From positions 1 to 58,468 of the IMG/VR virus record IMGVR_UViG_3300032011_000011: 58,468 nucleotides of DNA; one strand, written 5' to 3'. Both the position numbers and the translations under genes were made by a program. This DNA comes from a virus. Positions 15,123 to 23,753 of the stretch are shown in pieces (within the stretch, counting starts at the first letter, position 1; every line of letters begins with the position of its first letter). Under the pieces are notes generated by a model, which made no database searches, was not told the DNA's origin, and saw only the letters and a list, made by a program, of their open reading frames with translations.

Positions 15123-15336
15123 GAAGTTAAAACAACTGGAGCCAATCCAGTTTAGATATAAAGAGGAGTTAGATCCGACGCAACCATTACGTGCTGGTTT
15201 CTCTGCTCAACAGGTACAAAAAGTAATACCTGAAGCAGTAAAAGAAGTTGATGGAATATTGATGTTGGATGGGAATGTTTTAAAGAATTATCTCCGCATG
15301 GCGAGAGAAGAGTTATTAGCTGAATCTTCTAAGTAG
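15109..15336 (+). CDS. C-terminal part of S74 chaperone domain
   Basis: Continues the S74 domain: KKLKQLEPIQFRYKEE, LRAGFSAQQVQKVIPEAV, VDGILMLDGNVLKNYLRM. These match the typical L..L.P..FR.K, GF.AQ.V....PE.V and D....LV....LRE pattern of the family. It overlaps the preceding gene by 14 bases in the +1 frame. It may be reached by +1 slippage at TCT-TAA-G, or start independently at the GTG at 15109. As a separate chain it would be a free chaperone of 75 residues. Confidence 0.65.
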   Translation: MSALKKLKQLEPIQFRYKEELDPTQPLRAGFSAQQVQKVIPEAVKEVDGILMLDGNVLKNYLRMAREELLAESSK

Positions 15337-15383
15337 TAGTCGATTTAAAATAAGCAATATATAAGAATTTAGTGTAGAGAATT

Positions 15384-16187
15384 ATGGTCGCTCAAGCAGC
15401 AATACCTATGGCAGGTAAGTTATTACCTTTTTTAACAAAAATAGCTACAAACCCAGTAGCAAGTTCAGCCGTTACAGGCGCTTTTATGGGTGGTGTACCT
15501 TCCTTACTGCAAGGTAATCTATTAAATGCATTAGGAGGTGGCATTGCAGGTGGAGCAGGAGGAGCAACTTTCGGTGGTATAGGAGGCAAATTAGTACCAG
15601 GAGCTACTGGACTTGCTGGTAGATTTATGGGTCCATCTACAACTGCGGCAGCGGCTGTAATACCAAGTTTAGCTGGGGCTGCGGCACCTGTTACTGCTGG
15701 TTTATTAGGAAATGCACTACTTGGCGGAGGCATTGGTAATTTAGGTAGACAAACAGCAGGAGCCGTAGGTGGAGCAGGTCAAAATACCGTCGGACTTCTT
15801 GGATATCATGCTGTAACTGGTGAGCCTTTATATGGAACAGCTGTACCTCCAGGGATGGGTCAGTATGGTGGAGTTCCTCCTGTTGGTGGTTCTGCTATGG
15901 ATGTTCTTCAACCAGGTGGTCCTGCAGGTGCTCAAAGACTTACAACACTTAAGAATGCAGAGACGATGGCTGATGCATTAAATGCTTACTTACCTACAGT
16001 TCGTAAGTTTAGTGAGCAAGCTAAGAAAGATGACTTTGAAAGAAATATGGCTGCTGCAGGTATTAGACAAAATATTGCAACAAATGCTGCAATGTTACAA
16101 GCTTCGCAGCAAGCTGGTTTAGGAATGGGTCTTACAGGGGCTCAACAAGCTGGGCAAGCTTTAGTTAACCAGTATTCTTATAGCTGA
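15384..16187 (+). CDS. Gly/Ala-rich hydrophobic virion protein
   Basis: 267 residues. The first 130 are almost entirely Gly, Ala, Leu, Pro and Val, with several potential membrane-inserting segments (ASSAVTGAFMGGVPSLLQGN, PSLAGAAAPVTAGLLGNALL). The C-terminal 90 residues are helical and charged (MADALNAYLPTVRKFSEQAK). Such composition is seen in phage proteins that are ejected and cross or line the cell envelope; here that is inference. Three bases separate it from the next gene. Confidence 0.55.
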   Translation: MVAQAAIPMAGKLLPFLTKIATNPVASSAVTGAFMGGVPSLLQGNLLNALGGGIAGGAGGATFGGIGGKLVPGATGLAGRFMGPSTTAAAAVIPSLAGAAAPVTAGLLGNALLGGGIGNLGRQTAGAVGGAGQNTVGLLGYHAVTGEPLYGTAVPPGMGQYGGVPPVGGSAMDVLQPGGPAGAQRLTTLKNAETMADALNAYLPTVRKFSEQAKKDDFERNMAAAGIRQNIATNAAMLQASQQAGLGMGLTGAQQAGQALVNQYSYS

Positions 16188-16189
16188 CT

Positions 16190-16918
16190 ATGACCACCCT
16201 AAATGAGTTTAAACAGTTAGTTGATGCCTATCGGTTAGGTGATTTAAAAGGACTTGACACTGCCTATAATCCGAATCCTACTGCAAATGGAAGAAACACA
16301 GATCTTAAAGATCCTTTGGTATATACGGATACTGAGTTAGAAGAGGAACCTCTTCCAGACGATTTAGTATATGTAACTCGTGGTAAAGGACTTGATAAGA
16401 AAATATATGTAGGTAATAAAGATAGGGAAATGAATTTTCTTAAAAGAGCGACATTAGGATTATTAGATGCATTTGTAGATAATACAAAAGTAGGGGATAA
16501 AGTATTTAGGGTTGATAACGATAGGCAAAATTTAATACCAAAAGATGAATATAACGCGAAAAGGTTAGCAGAACGCCGTCGTAAAGCAGATATAAGTGGA
16601 GATGCAGTCGCAAGTCCTGAGCAAACTCGTAAACATATTGAAAGTCAAAGGGTACGAGATGCTTATCTTTTTGAACAATTAAATAAATTAAATGACTATG
16701 AATTAGAACGTTGGAAGAATGCTTATCCTCAGTATGCAAAAATGATAAATGATGAAATATTTAAGAGAAGAATGCAAATTGAATATAATAGTCCTAGTGA
16801 ACTACAAAATAGACTAACCGCAGGTTTTGATACTCGTAATGCTGCTAAAGTTGCTGATGCTGAAGCATATCTAAAAATAGCGCAAGGTATGAAAACTGGT
16901 CTTGAGCGTTTTGTATAG
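16190..16918 (+). CDS. Hypothetical virion-block protein, 242 aa
   Basis: Soluble, highly charged, mainly helical in the second half (AKRLAERRRKADIS, QLNKLNDYELERWKNAYPQY). No hydrophobic segment and no known domain. It lies between the Gly/Ala-rich protein and the 11-residue-repeat protein, in the same direction and with little spacing, so it is probably part of the same assembly. Confidence 0.6.
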   Translation: MTTLNEFKQLVDAYRLGDLKGLDTAYNPNPTANGRNTDLKDPLVYTDTELEEEPLPDDLVYVTRGKGLDKKIYVGNKDREMNFLKRATLGLLDAFVDNTKVGDKVFRVDNDRQNLIPKDEYNAKRLAERRRKADISGDAVASPEQTRKHIESQRVRDAYLFEQLNKLNDYELERWKNAYPQYAKMINDEIFKRRMQIEYNSPSELQNRLTAGFDTRNAAKVADAEAYLKIAQGMKTGLERFV

Positions 16919-16966
16919 CTGGTTAACAATTCACGTTCAGTAGAATAGGAAAAAATATTAGTAATT

Positions 16967-19216
16967 ATGAGTAACGACGTAAAGCAAGTAGGTACTCAAT
17001 TTGCCAAGGATTATTTAAGTAGTGCTCAAAATAATGCTGTAGCTAAGTTAACAGCTGACGACGATGATACAGGAGGAGGTGCTTCAAATCTTACAAAGGT
17101 AAACGATCCTTCTTTGCAATCTCAAATTGCATTAATGGATATACAGAATACTCAACAACAGTTAAATTTAGAAACTGCTGCTGAATTAGATCGTATTCAA
17201 AGAGAGTTCTACACTGATCAAGATATTAGAAGAGGTCAGTCAGAAGGAACTCAAAGTCGATTAGGGCAAATGATGGGGGGAGAGCAACAACGTTTAAGTG
17301 CAAGAGTTGCAGGAGAAGAACAAAGAAGAGGAACAGCTGAGACAGGTTTACAACAGCGTTTAGGTGCAAGAGTTGCAGGGGAAGAGCAACGTGCAGGTAT
17401 TGAGACAACTGGAACACAACAACGTTTAGGAACAGCTGAAACAGGATTCCAACAGCGGCTTGGAATGGGAGAGCAGGGGTTACAACAAAGAATGGGAATG
17501 GCAGAATCTGGATTACAACAACGGCTAGGAACTGCAGAAACTGGAAGACAGCAAAGAATGGGAACTGCAGAAACTGGTTATCAACAACGTTTAGGACAAA
17601 GAGTCGCTGGACAAGAAAGAAGAGCTGATTTAGCAGAAACAGGTGCTCAGCAGAGGGCATCATCCAGAGTCACTGGTCAAGAGCAACGTGCTGGTATGGT
17701 TGAGTCTGGTTATCAACAACGTTTAGGACAAAGAGTTGGAGGCCAAGAAAGAAGGGCTGAATTAGCAGAGACAGGAGCACAAACCCGTGCTACTGAGCGA
17801 GTTAGAGGTGAGGAAGATAGAGGACGTATTGGAGCAACTGGTTTTGAGCAACGTCTCGGAACTGCAGAAACTGGTTTCCAACAACGTTTAGGAACAGCTG
17901 AATCAGGATTCCAGCAGAGACTGGGAATGAGAACAGCAGCAGAAGAAACTCGTGGAACAGAAAGAGTTAGAGGTGAAGAGCAACGTGCAGGTATTACAAC
18001 AACTGGATTACAACAGCGTCTTGGAACTGCAGAGACAGGCTCCCAAACCCGTGCTACTGAGCGAGTCAGAGGTGAGGAAGATAGAGGACGTATTACAACA
18101 ACTGGAGTACAACAACGGCTTGGAACTGCAGAAACTGGGTTACAACAACGTTTAGGAACAGCTGAATCAGGACTTCAACAGAGATTGGGAATGAGAACTG
18201 GAGGAGAAGAACAACGAGCAACTCGATCTTTAGAACAAAGAATAGGTGGAGAAGAGCAACGTCTTGGTATGAGAGTAGGGGGAGAAGAGCAAAGAGCATC
18301 TCGTGCTTTAGAACAAAGAATCGGTGGAGAAGAACAACGTCTTGGTATGAGAGTAGGGGGACAAGAAACCCGTGCTACTGAGAGAGTTAGAGGTCAAGTA
18401 GACATTGGGCGTATTGGCGCAACTGGATTACAACAGCGTCTTGGAACTGCAGAAACTGGTTTCCAACAAAGAATGGGAATGAGAACAGCAGCAGAAGAAA
18501 CTCGTGGAACAGAAAGAGTTAGAGGTGAAGAGCAACGTGCAGGTATTACAACAACTGGATTACAACAACGTTTAGGAACAGCTGAATCAGGACTTCAACA
18601 GAGACTGGGAATGGCAACTGGAGGAGAACAAACACGTGCTACAGAAAGAGTTAGAGGTCAAGAGCAACGTGCTGGTATCTCAACAACTGGACTTCAACAG
18701 AGATTGGGAATGACAACTGGAGGAGAACAAACACGTGCTACAGAAAGAGTTAGAGGTCAAGAGCAACGTGCTGGTATCTCAACAACTGGATTACAACAGC
18801 GTCTTGGAACTGCAGAAACTGGTTTCCAACAAAGAATGGGAATGAGAACAGGAGGAGAACAAACACGTGCTACCGAACGAGTCAAAGGTCAAGTAGACAT
18901 TGGGCGTATTGGAGCTACAGGTCTTCAACAACGTCTGGGAACTGCAGAAACTGGTTTTCAACAAAGAATGGGAATGCAAACGGGAGGACAAGAAACACGT
19001 GCTACTGAAAGGGTTAGAGGTCAAGAAGATAGAGGAAGAATTGCAGCTACTGGTTTAGAGCAACGTTTAGGACAAAGAGTTGGAGGTCAAGAGCAAAGAG
19101 CGACAAGAGAAACAGAAGGTCAGCAAATCAGGTCAACAGACTTGCAAAGAGAGATGTTCCGTCGCTATAAAGAAGCAAGAGATTATGGCCAAGCACAACG
19201 AGCTTACCGAGTATGA
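16967..19216 (+). CDS. Hendecad-repeat protein, 749 aa
   Basis: After a 97-residue N-terminal section, residues 98-732 are 57 consecutive units with the pattern R-L/A-G/T-x-x-x-x-G-x-Q/E-Q/E/T, e.g. RLGTAETGFQQ and RATERVRGEED. All are 11 residues long except two of 15 (RATRSLEQRIGGEEQ, RASRALEQRIGGEEQ). A period of 11 suits a long, very polar helical rod or a LEA-like flexible chain, with Gly conserved at position 8. The 17-residue tail is basic. The stop overlaps the next gene by ATGA. A role as an elongated internal or tail-length virion protein is inference. Confidence 0.75.
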   Translation: MSNDVKQVGTQFAKDYLSSAQNNAVAKLTADDDDTGGGASNLTKVNDPSLQSQIALMDIQNTQQQLNLETAAELDRIQREFYTDQDIRRGQSEGTQSRLGQMMGGEQQRLSARVAGEEQRRGTAETGLQQRLGARVAGEEQRAGIETTGTQQRLGTAETGFQQRLGMGEQGLQQRMGMAESGLQQRLGTAETGRQQRMGTAETGYQQRLGQRVAGQERRADLAETGAQQRASSRVTGQEQRAGMVESGYQQRLGQRVGGQERRAELAETGAQTRATERVRGEEDRGRIGATGFEQRLGTAETGFQQRLGTAESGFQQRLGMRTAAEETRGTERVRGEEQRAGITTTGLQQRLGTAETGSQTRATERVRGEEDRGRITTTGVQQRLGTAETGLQQRLGTAESGLQQRLGMRTGGEEQRATRSLEQRIGGEEQRLGMRVGGEEQRASRALEQRIGGEEQRLGMRVGGQETRATERVRGQVDIGRIGATGLQQRLGTAETGFQQRMGMRTAAEETRGTERVRGEEQRAGITTTGLQQRLGTAESGLQQRLGMATGGEQTRATERVRGQEQRAGISTTGLQQRLGMTTGGEQTRATERVRGQEQRAGISTTGLQQRLGTAETGFQQRMGMRTGGEQTRATERVKGQVDIGRIGATGLQQRLGTAETGFQQRMGMQTGGQETRATERVRGQEDRGRIAATGLEQRLGQRVGGQEQRATRETEGQQIRSTDLQREMFRRYKEARDYGQAQRAYRV
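17258..19162 (+). repeat. 33-bp in-frame tandem repeat tract
   Basis: DNA basis of the hendecads: 57 units, mostly 33 bases, two of 45. Larger blocks are also duplicated, for example the run starting GGAACTGCAGAAACTGG near 17860 recurs near 18440 and 18800. This indicates growth by unequal exchange of multi-unit blocks. Confidence 0.85.
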
Positions 19217-19698
19217 ACAAATGGATTAACGGACTAACTGATAAAGACCGAGAATCCTTTTTAGCTTTTTGCAAACAAACAGCTTCTCCCATACAGATTT
19301 ATCTCTACTCACGATTCCTTGGTTTTAAAGGAACAATTGTTGAGTGTGATGAATGGTCTAAGAAAAAATTTAAAAAACGTAATTTTAATATTCTATTAGA
19401 ACAAGAAATAGATCATATGCAAGAAGATATTTCAAAGTTACGTCAAGCAATTGATATGGGTATGGTTAAACAAGATATGGGTACAGCACGTATTGCAATG
19501 CTTCAAAAAGAATTGAGAGGCTCTATAAAACAAATAGGCGATGAAAAAGTATTAATGGATAAACAAGGCTTGATTCTTGCTGGTGCAGACAGAGCATTAC
19601 GTGAGATGTTAACTATTTTCCGTGATGATCCAATTGAAGGTCCCTTACAAGAAGCGTCAATGGGAGTTTGGACAAAAATATTACAGGAAGAAAGTTAA
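19213..19698 (+). CDS. Terminase small subunit candidate
   Basis: 161 residues. The N-terminal section (DRESFLAFCKQTASPIQIYL ... RFLGFKGT) resembles the helix-turn-helix of small terminases, followed by a coiled-coil section (LLEQEIDHMQEDISKLRQAI) that would oligomerise. It is immediately upstream of the large subunit, the usual position. TerS recognises phage DNA for packaging and delivers it to TerL. No strict signature is visible, so the call rests on position, size and helical layout. Confidence 0.65.
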   Translation: MNKWINGLTDKDRESFLAFCKQTASPIQIYLYSRFLGFKGTIVECDEWSKKKFKKRNFNILLEQEIDHMQEDISKLRQAIDMGMVKQDMGTARIAMLQKELRGSIKQIGDEKVLMDKQGLILAGADRALREMLTIFRDDPIEGPLQEASMGVWTKILQEES

Positions 19699-19722
19699 AG
19701 ATTTTTAGGCTATGCTACGTGC

Positions 19723-21246
19723 ATGGCAGGAACAAGTATTTATAGTGTTTATCGACGAACTGCGAGAGCAGCCGCTAAACAACAAGTTGTCAAAAAAACT
19801 TCTAATATTGATGTAGAGCGAGCACGAGAAGATTTTGCATACTTTTGTGATGTTGTAGGAGATAAACCACCAGCCACTCACCATAAAGAATGGCATAAAT
19901 ATTTGTGTACTGGAAAGGATAGTGAATGTTTAGTAGGTATTGGTGGACCCAATATTGATATCTTGGCACCTAGAGGAAGTGCTAAATCCACAATCCTTGG
20001 TTTATATACAGCTTGGACTGTTGGTATACATGCTCTTAATAAGCAACCATTAAAGGTTTTATATATTTCTTACACTGTTGATGTAGCAAGACCTAAAAGT
20101 GCAGCCATAAAAAGAATTATTGAAGAAAGTAAAACATATCGTGAAATTTTTCCCAGAGTGAAAATTGCTAAAGGTATTAATTCTAATGAGTATTGGAGTA
20201 TTGATTGGAAGTTTGCTGGAATTAAATCTACTGGAGAAGAAGAGTTTACTGTTTGTTGTGCAGGCTTAAAAGGTGCTGTGACATCTAAACGTTCTCATCT
20301 TTGTATTATTGATGACGCTATCAAAAGTGCTGATGATATTAAAAACAGAGATATTCGCCAAGCTATGCAGGATAACTGGAACTCAGTCATAGTTCCTACT
20401 ATGTTTGAAGGAGGTAGAGCTATTTGTTTAGGAACTCGTTTCCGTCATGATGATATTCATAACAGTACTTTTACTCCAGCAAATGATTGGGTTCAGATAG
20501 TCCAGTCTGCAATCACTGTTGATAAGGATGGTGAAGAAATTTCGTATTGGCCAGATATGTGGTCTTTAGATTATTTACGAGATAGACGACGCCAAGCTCC
20601 AGTTGCTTTTAGTTTTCAGTATCAAAATCAAATAATACAGACAAGTGAGTTATCCCTTTCTCCAGACTTGGTTGTTAAAGGAGCTATAGCAACTCAGTTT
20701 GATGCTATGGGTATTGGAGTTGATCTATCAGCTGGTATAAGAGAGCAGAATGATTTTACTGCTTTTGTAATGGGTGGAAGGATAGGAAATAAGATTCATG
20801 TGATTGATTGTAAAAGATTGAGAATAATGGGGAATTTAGAAAAGTTAGAAGCATTAATGGAAATGTTAGATGAGTGGGGAGTTATTCATAAAGATGGAGA
20901 TAATTACTTTCCTACAGGTAGTTCTATTCATGTTTGGTCTGAAGCTGTTGCATATCAGGCATCTTTAGAAGCTGACTTCAAACGTATCTGCTTAGGTGAT
21001 CAAGGACTGTATAACGTTCTTTGGCATCCTGTTAAAGGATTTCGAGGAGACAAAGTTGCACGCTTTAGGGGCATTATGGGTTTATTTGAGCAAAGAAAGA
21101 TTACTTTTAATAAGTATCGAAAGTTCACTGCATTAACAGATGAGATTGTCAATTTCGGTGTTAGCTCCCATGATGATTGTGTTGATGCTTTAGTTTGGCT
21201 TTGTAATGGATTAATGACCAGAGGAAAACTAGAGTTAGAGTATTGA
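19723..21246 (+). CDS. terL: Terminase large subunit
   Basis: The packaging motor: ATPase plus nuclease. Walker A-like APRGSAKSTILGLYTAW (residues about 85-101), Walker B HLCIIDDAIKSADD (about 195-208, with the DD pair), and a coupling segment CLGTRFRHDD. The nuclease half has VDLSAGIREQNDFTAFVMGG with the first acidic residue and ends with SSHDDCVDALVW, whose Asp residues are metal ligands. Length 507 is typical. Followed by an AbrB-like gene and the portal. Confidence 0.93.
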   Translation: MAGTSIYSVYRRTARAAAKQQVVKKTSNIDVERAREDFAYFCDVVGDKPPATHHKEWHKYLCTGKDSECLVGIGGPNIDILAPRGSAKSTILGLYTAWTVGIHALNKQPLKVLYISYTVDVARPKSAAIKRIIEESKTYREIFPRVKIAKGINSNEYWSIDWKFAGIKSTGEEEFTVCCAGLKGAVTSKRSHLCIIDDAIKSADDIKNRDIRQAMQDNWNSVIVPTMFEGGRAICLGTRFRHDDIHNSTFTPANDWVQIVQSAITVDKDGEEISYWPDMWSLDYLRDRRRQAPVAFSFQYQNQIIQTSELSLSPDLVVKGAIATQFDAMGIGVDLSAGIREQNDFTAFVMGGRIGNKIHVIDCKRLRIMGNLEKLEALMEMLDEWGVIHKDGDNYFPTGSSIHVWSEAVAYQASLEADFKRICLGDQGLYNVLWHPVKGFRGDKVARFRGIMGLFEQRKITFNKYRKFTALTDEIVNFGVSSHDDCVDALVWLCNGLMTRGKLELEY

Positions 21247-21274
21247 CGATTTAAACTAGTTATAACACTTTCTA

Positions 21275-21457
21275 ATGTCACCTAGTTATTACAACATTGA
21301 ACTAGAGCAAGATGCTTATGGTTCTGCAGTAATCCCTCTTAACGATGAAATCTGTCATGACATGGCTTTACAGCCTAATGAACGATTTGAAATTGAAATA
21401 GAGGATGACGTCATCACTTTGAGGCGACTCCATGCTGGTTACAACATTGAAGAATAG
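21275..21457 (+). CDS. AbrB/MazE-like small protein
   Basis: 60 residues. The core AVIPLNDEICHDMALQPNER then FEIEIEDDVITLRRL has the swapped-hairpin pattern of AbrB/MazE DNA-binding proteins: IP(L)...I...(L)..G/N...I....D.I.LR. Such proteins act as dimeric regulators or antitoxins. No toxin gene is adjacent; it sits between TerL and portal. It could be an autoregulator of the head operon or a structural adaptor that has borrowed the fold. Confidence 0.55.
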   Translation: MSPSYYNIELEQDAYGSAVIPLNDEICHDMALQPNERFEIEIEDDVITLRRLHAGYNIEE

Positions 21458-21476
21458 AACAAACTACTAAACACTC

Positions 21477-23753
21477 ATGAGCGATAGCAATACTAAATCC
21501 GCAATCGATTCTATCGTTAAGTCGGTTATCGAACGTGATGGTTCTGGTACAGCAGATACGATGCTGATCAACGCCCATTTATCTCAAATGAAGATGTTTG
21601 GGATAAGGCAAGGAGTTGAGTTCTTTCCACAACAAGATAATTTAGGTACTCAAAGATTTGATTTTATTCAACAGGTTATTAAATTTAATAAATTAGATGC
21701 ACGGCTTGATTCAATTTGGGATAGATTTTTAGCTTATGGAAAAGGTTTATTTTATATAAGACCTACAAGAAAAACTTATCGTATCTATTGGTTTGATAAA
21801 GATTCATATAGGACTTATTACACACCAGAGGGTGACTTAGAAGAGGTAATTATTATTTATGGGTACAAAGTTCGTTCTAAAAAGGGATTTAAAGGAGCTG
21901 GTTTAAATACAGATAAGCGTTATATGCGTTTACGTATTACTGCAACTGAGATTGAAGAGTTTCATAGTGAACAAGAAATAACTTTTGATCAAGAAAACGT
22001 TAGTTTTGCATCTCAGAACAAGAAAGTATTAGAAAACACTATGGAGTTTATTCCATGTGTTGAAGTATTTAACAATCCTGATGCTTTCGGAACGGATGGA
22101 GCTGGTGAATTTGAGTGGTTAGGTAATCAAATAATTGCTCATGATGAGATGGTTAAAAACATAAGGGCAAACTTATCGTTCTTTGGTAATCCAACTTTAT
22201 TATCTTCTCGTCCTAAGCAAGACATTGTTGAAAGTAGTTCAGATAGTGAAGTACAAAGACCAAGTATTTCAAGTCAATCAGGTTTTCAATCTAATTTTGA
22301 TTTATCAAGTTCGACGTTCAAGCAAGATCCAGTAACTAGAACGCAGCCAGGTTATATAGGTAAACCCGGTTCAGGTCTACGTGTTCCAAGAGTTATTGCT
22401 AATTTGGAGCCAGCAGATCGTGTTGGTTTTATTACACCTAATGCAGTTAGTACCGATCAGGCTAGGTATGCAGAACAACTACGTAGTGAGCTACGGTTGG
22501 CCTTAGGAGGCATAGATGACCTAAGTATTACAAATGTAACCGCAACGGAGATTAAATCGGCATATGGACGTGTCAGTGCTACTGCAAAGAAGAAATGCTT
22601 ACAACTGTATACTTATGGAATTTGTAAGGTTTTTGAATTAATACTTTTTCAAGAAGAACAAATATTTAGAAAGTCACTTGCTTTTGTTTCTAATATTAAA
22701 TATCCAATAGTTCCTGAAGATTTAACTGATGAAAAAGCAGTTGAAAAGTATGAAAAAGGAAAGATGAAATATGAGATTAAATTACAGCAAGCAGTTGATT
22801 TATCATTAGAAACAGGAGAGATACCAGATGGTGTTGTAGGACTGGCACCCGATGGAGATAGGACTATCCTATGGCGTTGGATGGGTCCTGTTTATGAAGA
22901 CACACCTCAAGATAAATTAAACCAATCTATCTTCACAAGAAACCTCCAAGAATTAGGCGTTGATAGCATAGAAGCACTGAAGTACCTATTTCCTTCTAAA
23001 ACTGACGACGAAATAGCAACGATGCTATCTGGTTATCCGTTTAGAATTGTAGGAGAGGTACAAAGAGCTTTCTCAGCTTTCATTGATTTAGCTAATCAAG
23101 AAATGAGAACGCCACATCCGCAGCAACCGAATTTACCGATGGCTGCAGATCCGAGATTAGATCTCACTCCATTTTTATATAAAACACTAGAGCAACTCCA
23201 GAAGGAATTAACTTATGCAGGACGCTACCGTAGCGCCGACCCAATCGGCACCCCAAGTATCCCAGACCCAGCCGACCAGCTACGTGGCTCCAGCGGCTCA
23301 GGCACCAGTGGCTCAGGCACCAGTGGTGGGTACAGCTCCCCAATGGGTGGCAACATCCCAGCCAATGGCGGCACCAGTTCCACAAGCGCAAGCGCAGATG
23401 GGGATAGCGGCTCCACAATACAGCCCTACACCGTCAAGTTACCAGGAATATCAGGCACCCCAACAGCAGGAGAGTCCATACAAGGAAGCCTTCAACAAGG
23501 TGGTCGGGCTCCTGAGTTCACCAGTCCAGTTCCCGTTCCAGGGTCAACAGTCGACTCAGACTCCAGCAGCAGGCCAGGTCAACTACGCTTCCCAACAGAC
23601 AACCCCATACAGCAACGCGGTTCAGCCGACCTCTATGCCTGGGACCGTGAGCAACCAGGATTACTCCAACGCCTCTTCCCAAACATCTACGGGGATAACA
23701 GCGGAGCAACTAGCGGCAAGCGGAGTAAGCGACGCAAGTCTTCAAGTAATTGA
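21477..23753 (+). CDS. Portal protein with long disordered C-terminus
   Basis: 758 residues. The large N-terminal body has FDFIQQVIKFNKLDARLDSI, RIYWFDKDSYRTYYTPEGDL and ADRVGFITPNAVSTDQARYA, the helical-core style of phage portals, and lies directly after TerL. The portal forms the dodecameric DNA entry ring at one capsid vertex. From about residue 580 the protein is Gly/Ser/Thr/Pro-rich and probably disordered, ending in a basic tail (KRSKRRKSSSN). This tail is encoded in the same DNA as the N-terminus of the next gene, out of frame. Confidence 0.85.
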   Translation: MSDSNTKSAIDSIVKSVIERDGSGTADTMLINAHLSQMKMFGIRQGVEFFPQQDNLGTQRFDFIQQVIKFNKLDARLDSIWDRFLAYGKGLFYIRPTRKTYRIYWFDKDSYRTYYTPEGDLEEVIIIYGYKVRSKKGFKGAGLNTDKRYMRLRITATEIEEFHSEQEITFDQENVSFASQNKKVLENTMEFIPCVEVFNNPDAFGTDGAGEFEWLGNQIIAHDEMVKNIRANLSFFGNPTLLSSRPKQDIVESSSDSEVQRPSISSQSGFQSNFDLSSSTFKQDPVTRTQPGYIGKPGSGLRVPRVIANLEPADRVGFITPNAVSTDQARYAEQLRSELRLALGGIDDLSITNVTATEIKSAYGRVSATAKKKCLQLYTYGICKVFELILFQEEQIFRKSLAFVSNIKYPIVPEDLTDEKAVEKYEKGKMKYEIKLQQAVDLSLETGEIPDGVVGLAPDGDRTILWRWMGPVYEDTPQDKLNQSIFTRNLQELGVDSIEALKYLFPSKTDDEIATMLSGYPFRIVGEVQRAFSAFIDLANQEMRTPHPQQPNLPMAADPRLDLTPFLYKTLEQLQKELTYAGRYRSADPIGTPSIPDPADQLRGSSGSGTSGSGTSGGYSSPMGGNIPANGGTSSTSASADGDSGSTIQPYTVKLPGISGTPTAGESIQGSLQQGGRAPEFTSPVPVPGSTVDSDSSSRPGQLRFPTDNPIQQRGSADLYAWDREQPGLLQRLFPNIYGDNSGATSGKRSKRRKSSSN

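Noticed and set aside
15392-15733. 113-codon antisense frame over the Gly/Ala-rich protein
   Set aside because: Pro/Ala repeats are the complement of Gly/Ala codons; shadow.
17226-18299. Long antisense and alternate frames over the hendecad gene (e.g. 17226-17663, 17952-18155, 18093-18299)
   Set aside because: A 33-base period keeps every frame free of stops if one unit is; the translations are repeats of Leu/Gln/Phe or Gln/Leu with no start signals.
17258-19162. Repeat tract as CRISPR array
   Set aside because: Repeats are contiguous and in-frame with no unique spacers; they encode protein.
23164-23709. Antisense frames over the portal/assembly overlap (23164-23418, 23225-23416, 23518-23709)
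   Set aside because: Products of the GC-rich composition; no ribosome sites and unnatural Trp/Arg/Leu content.
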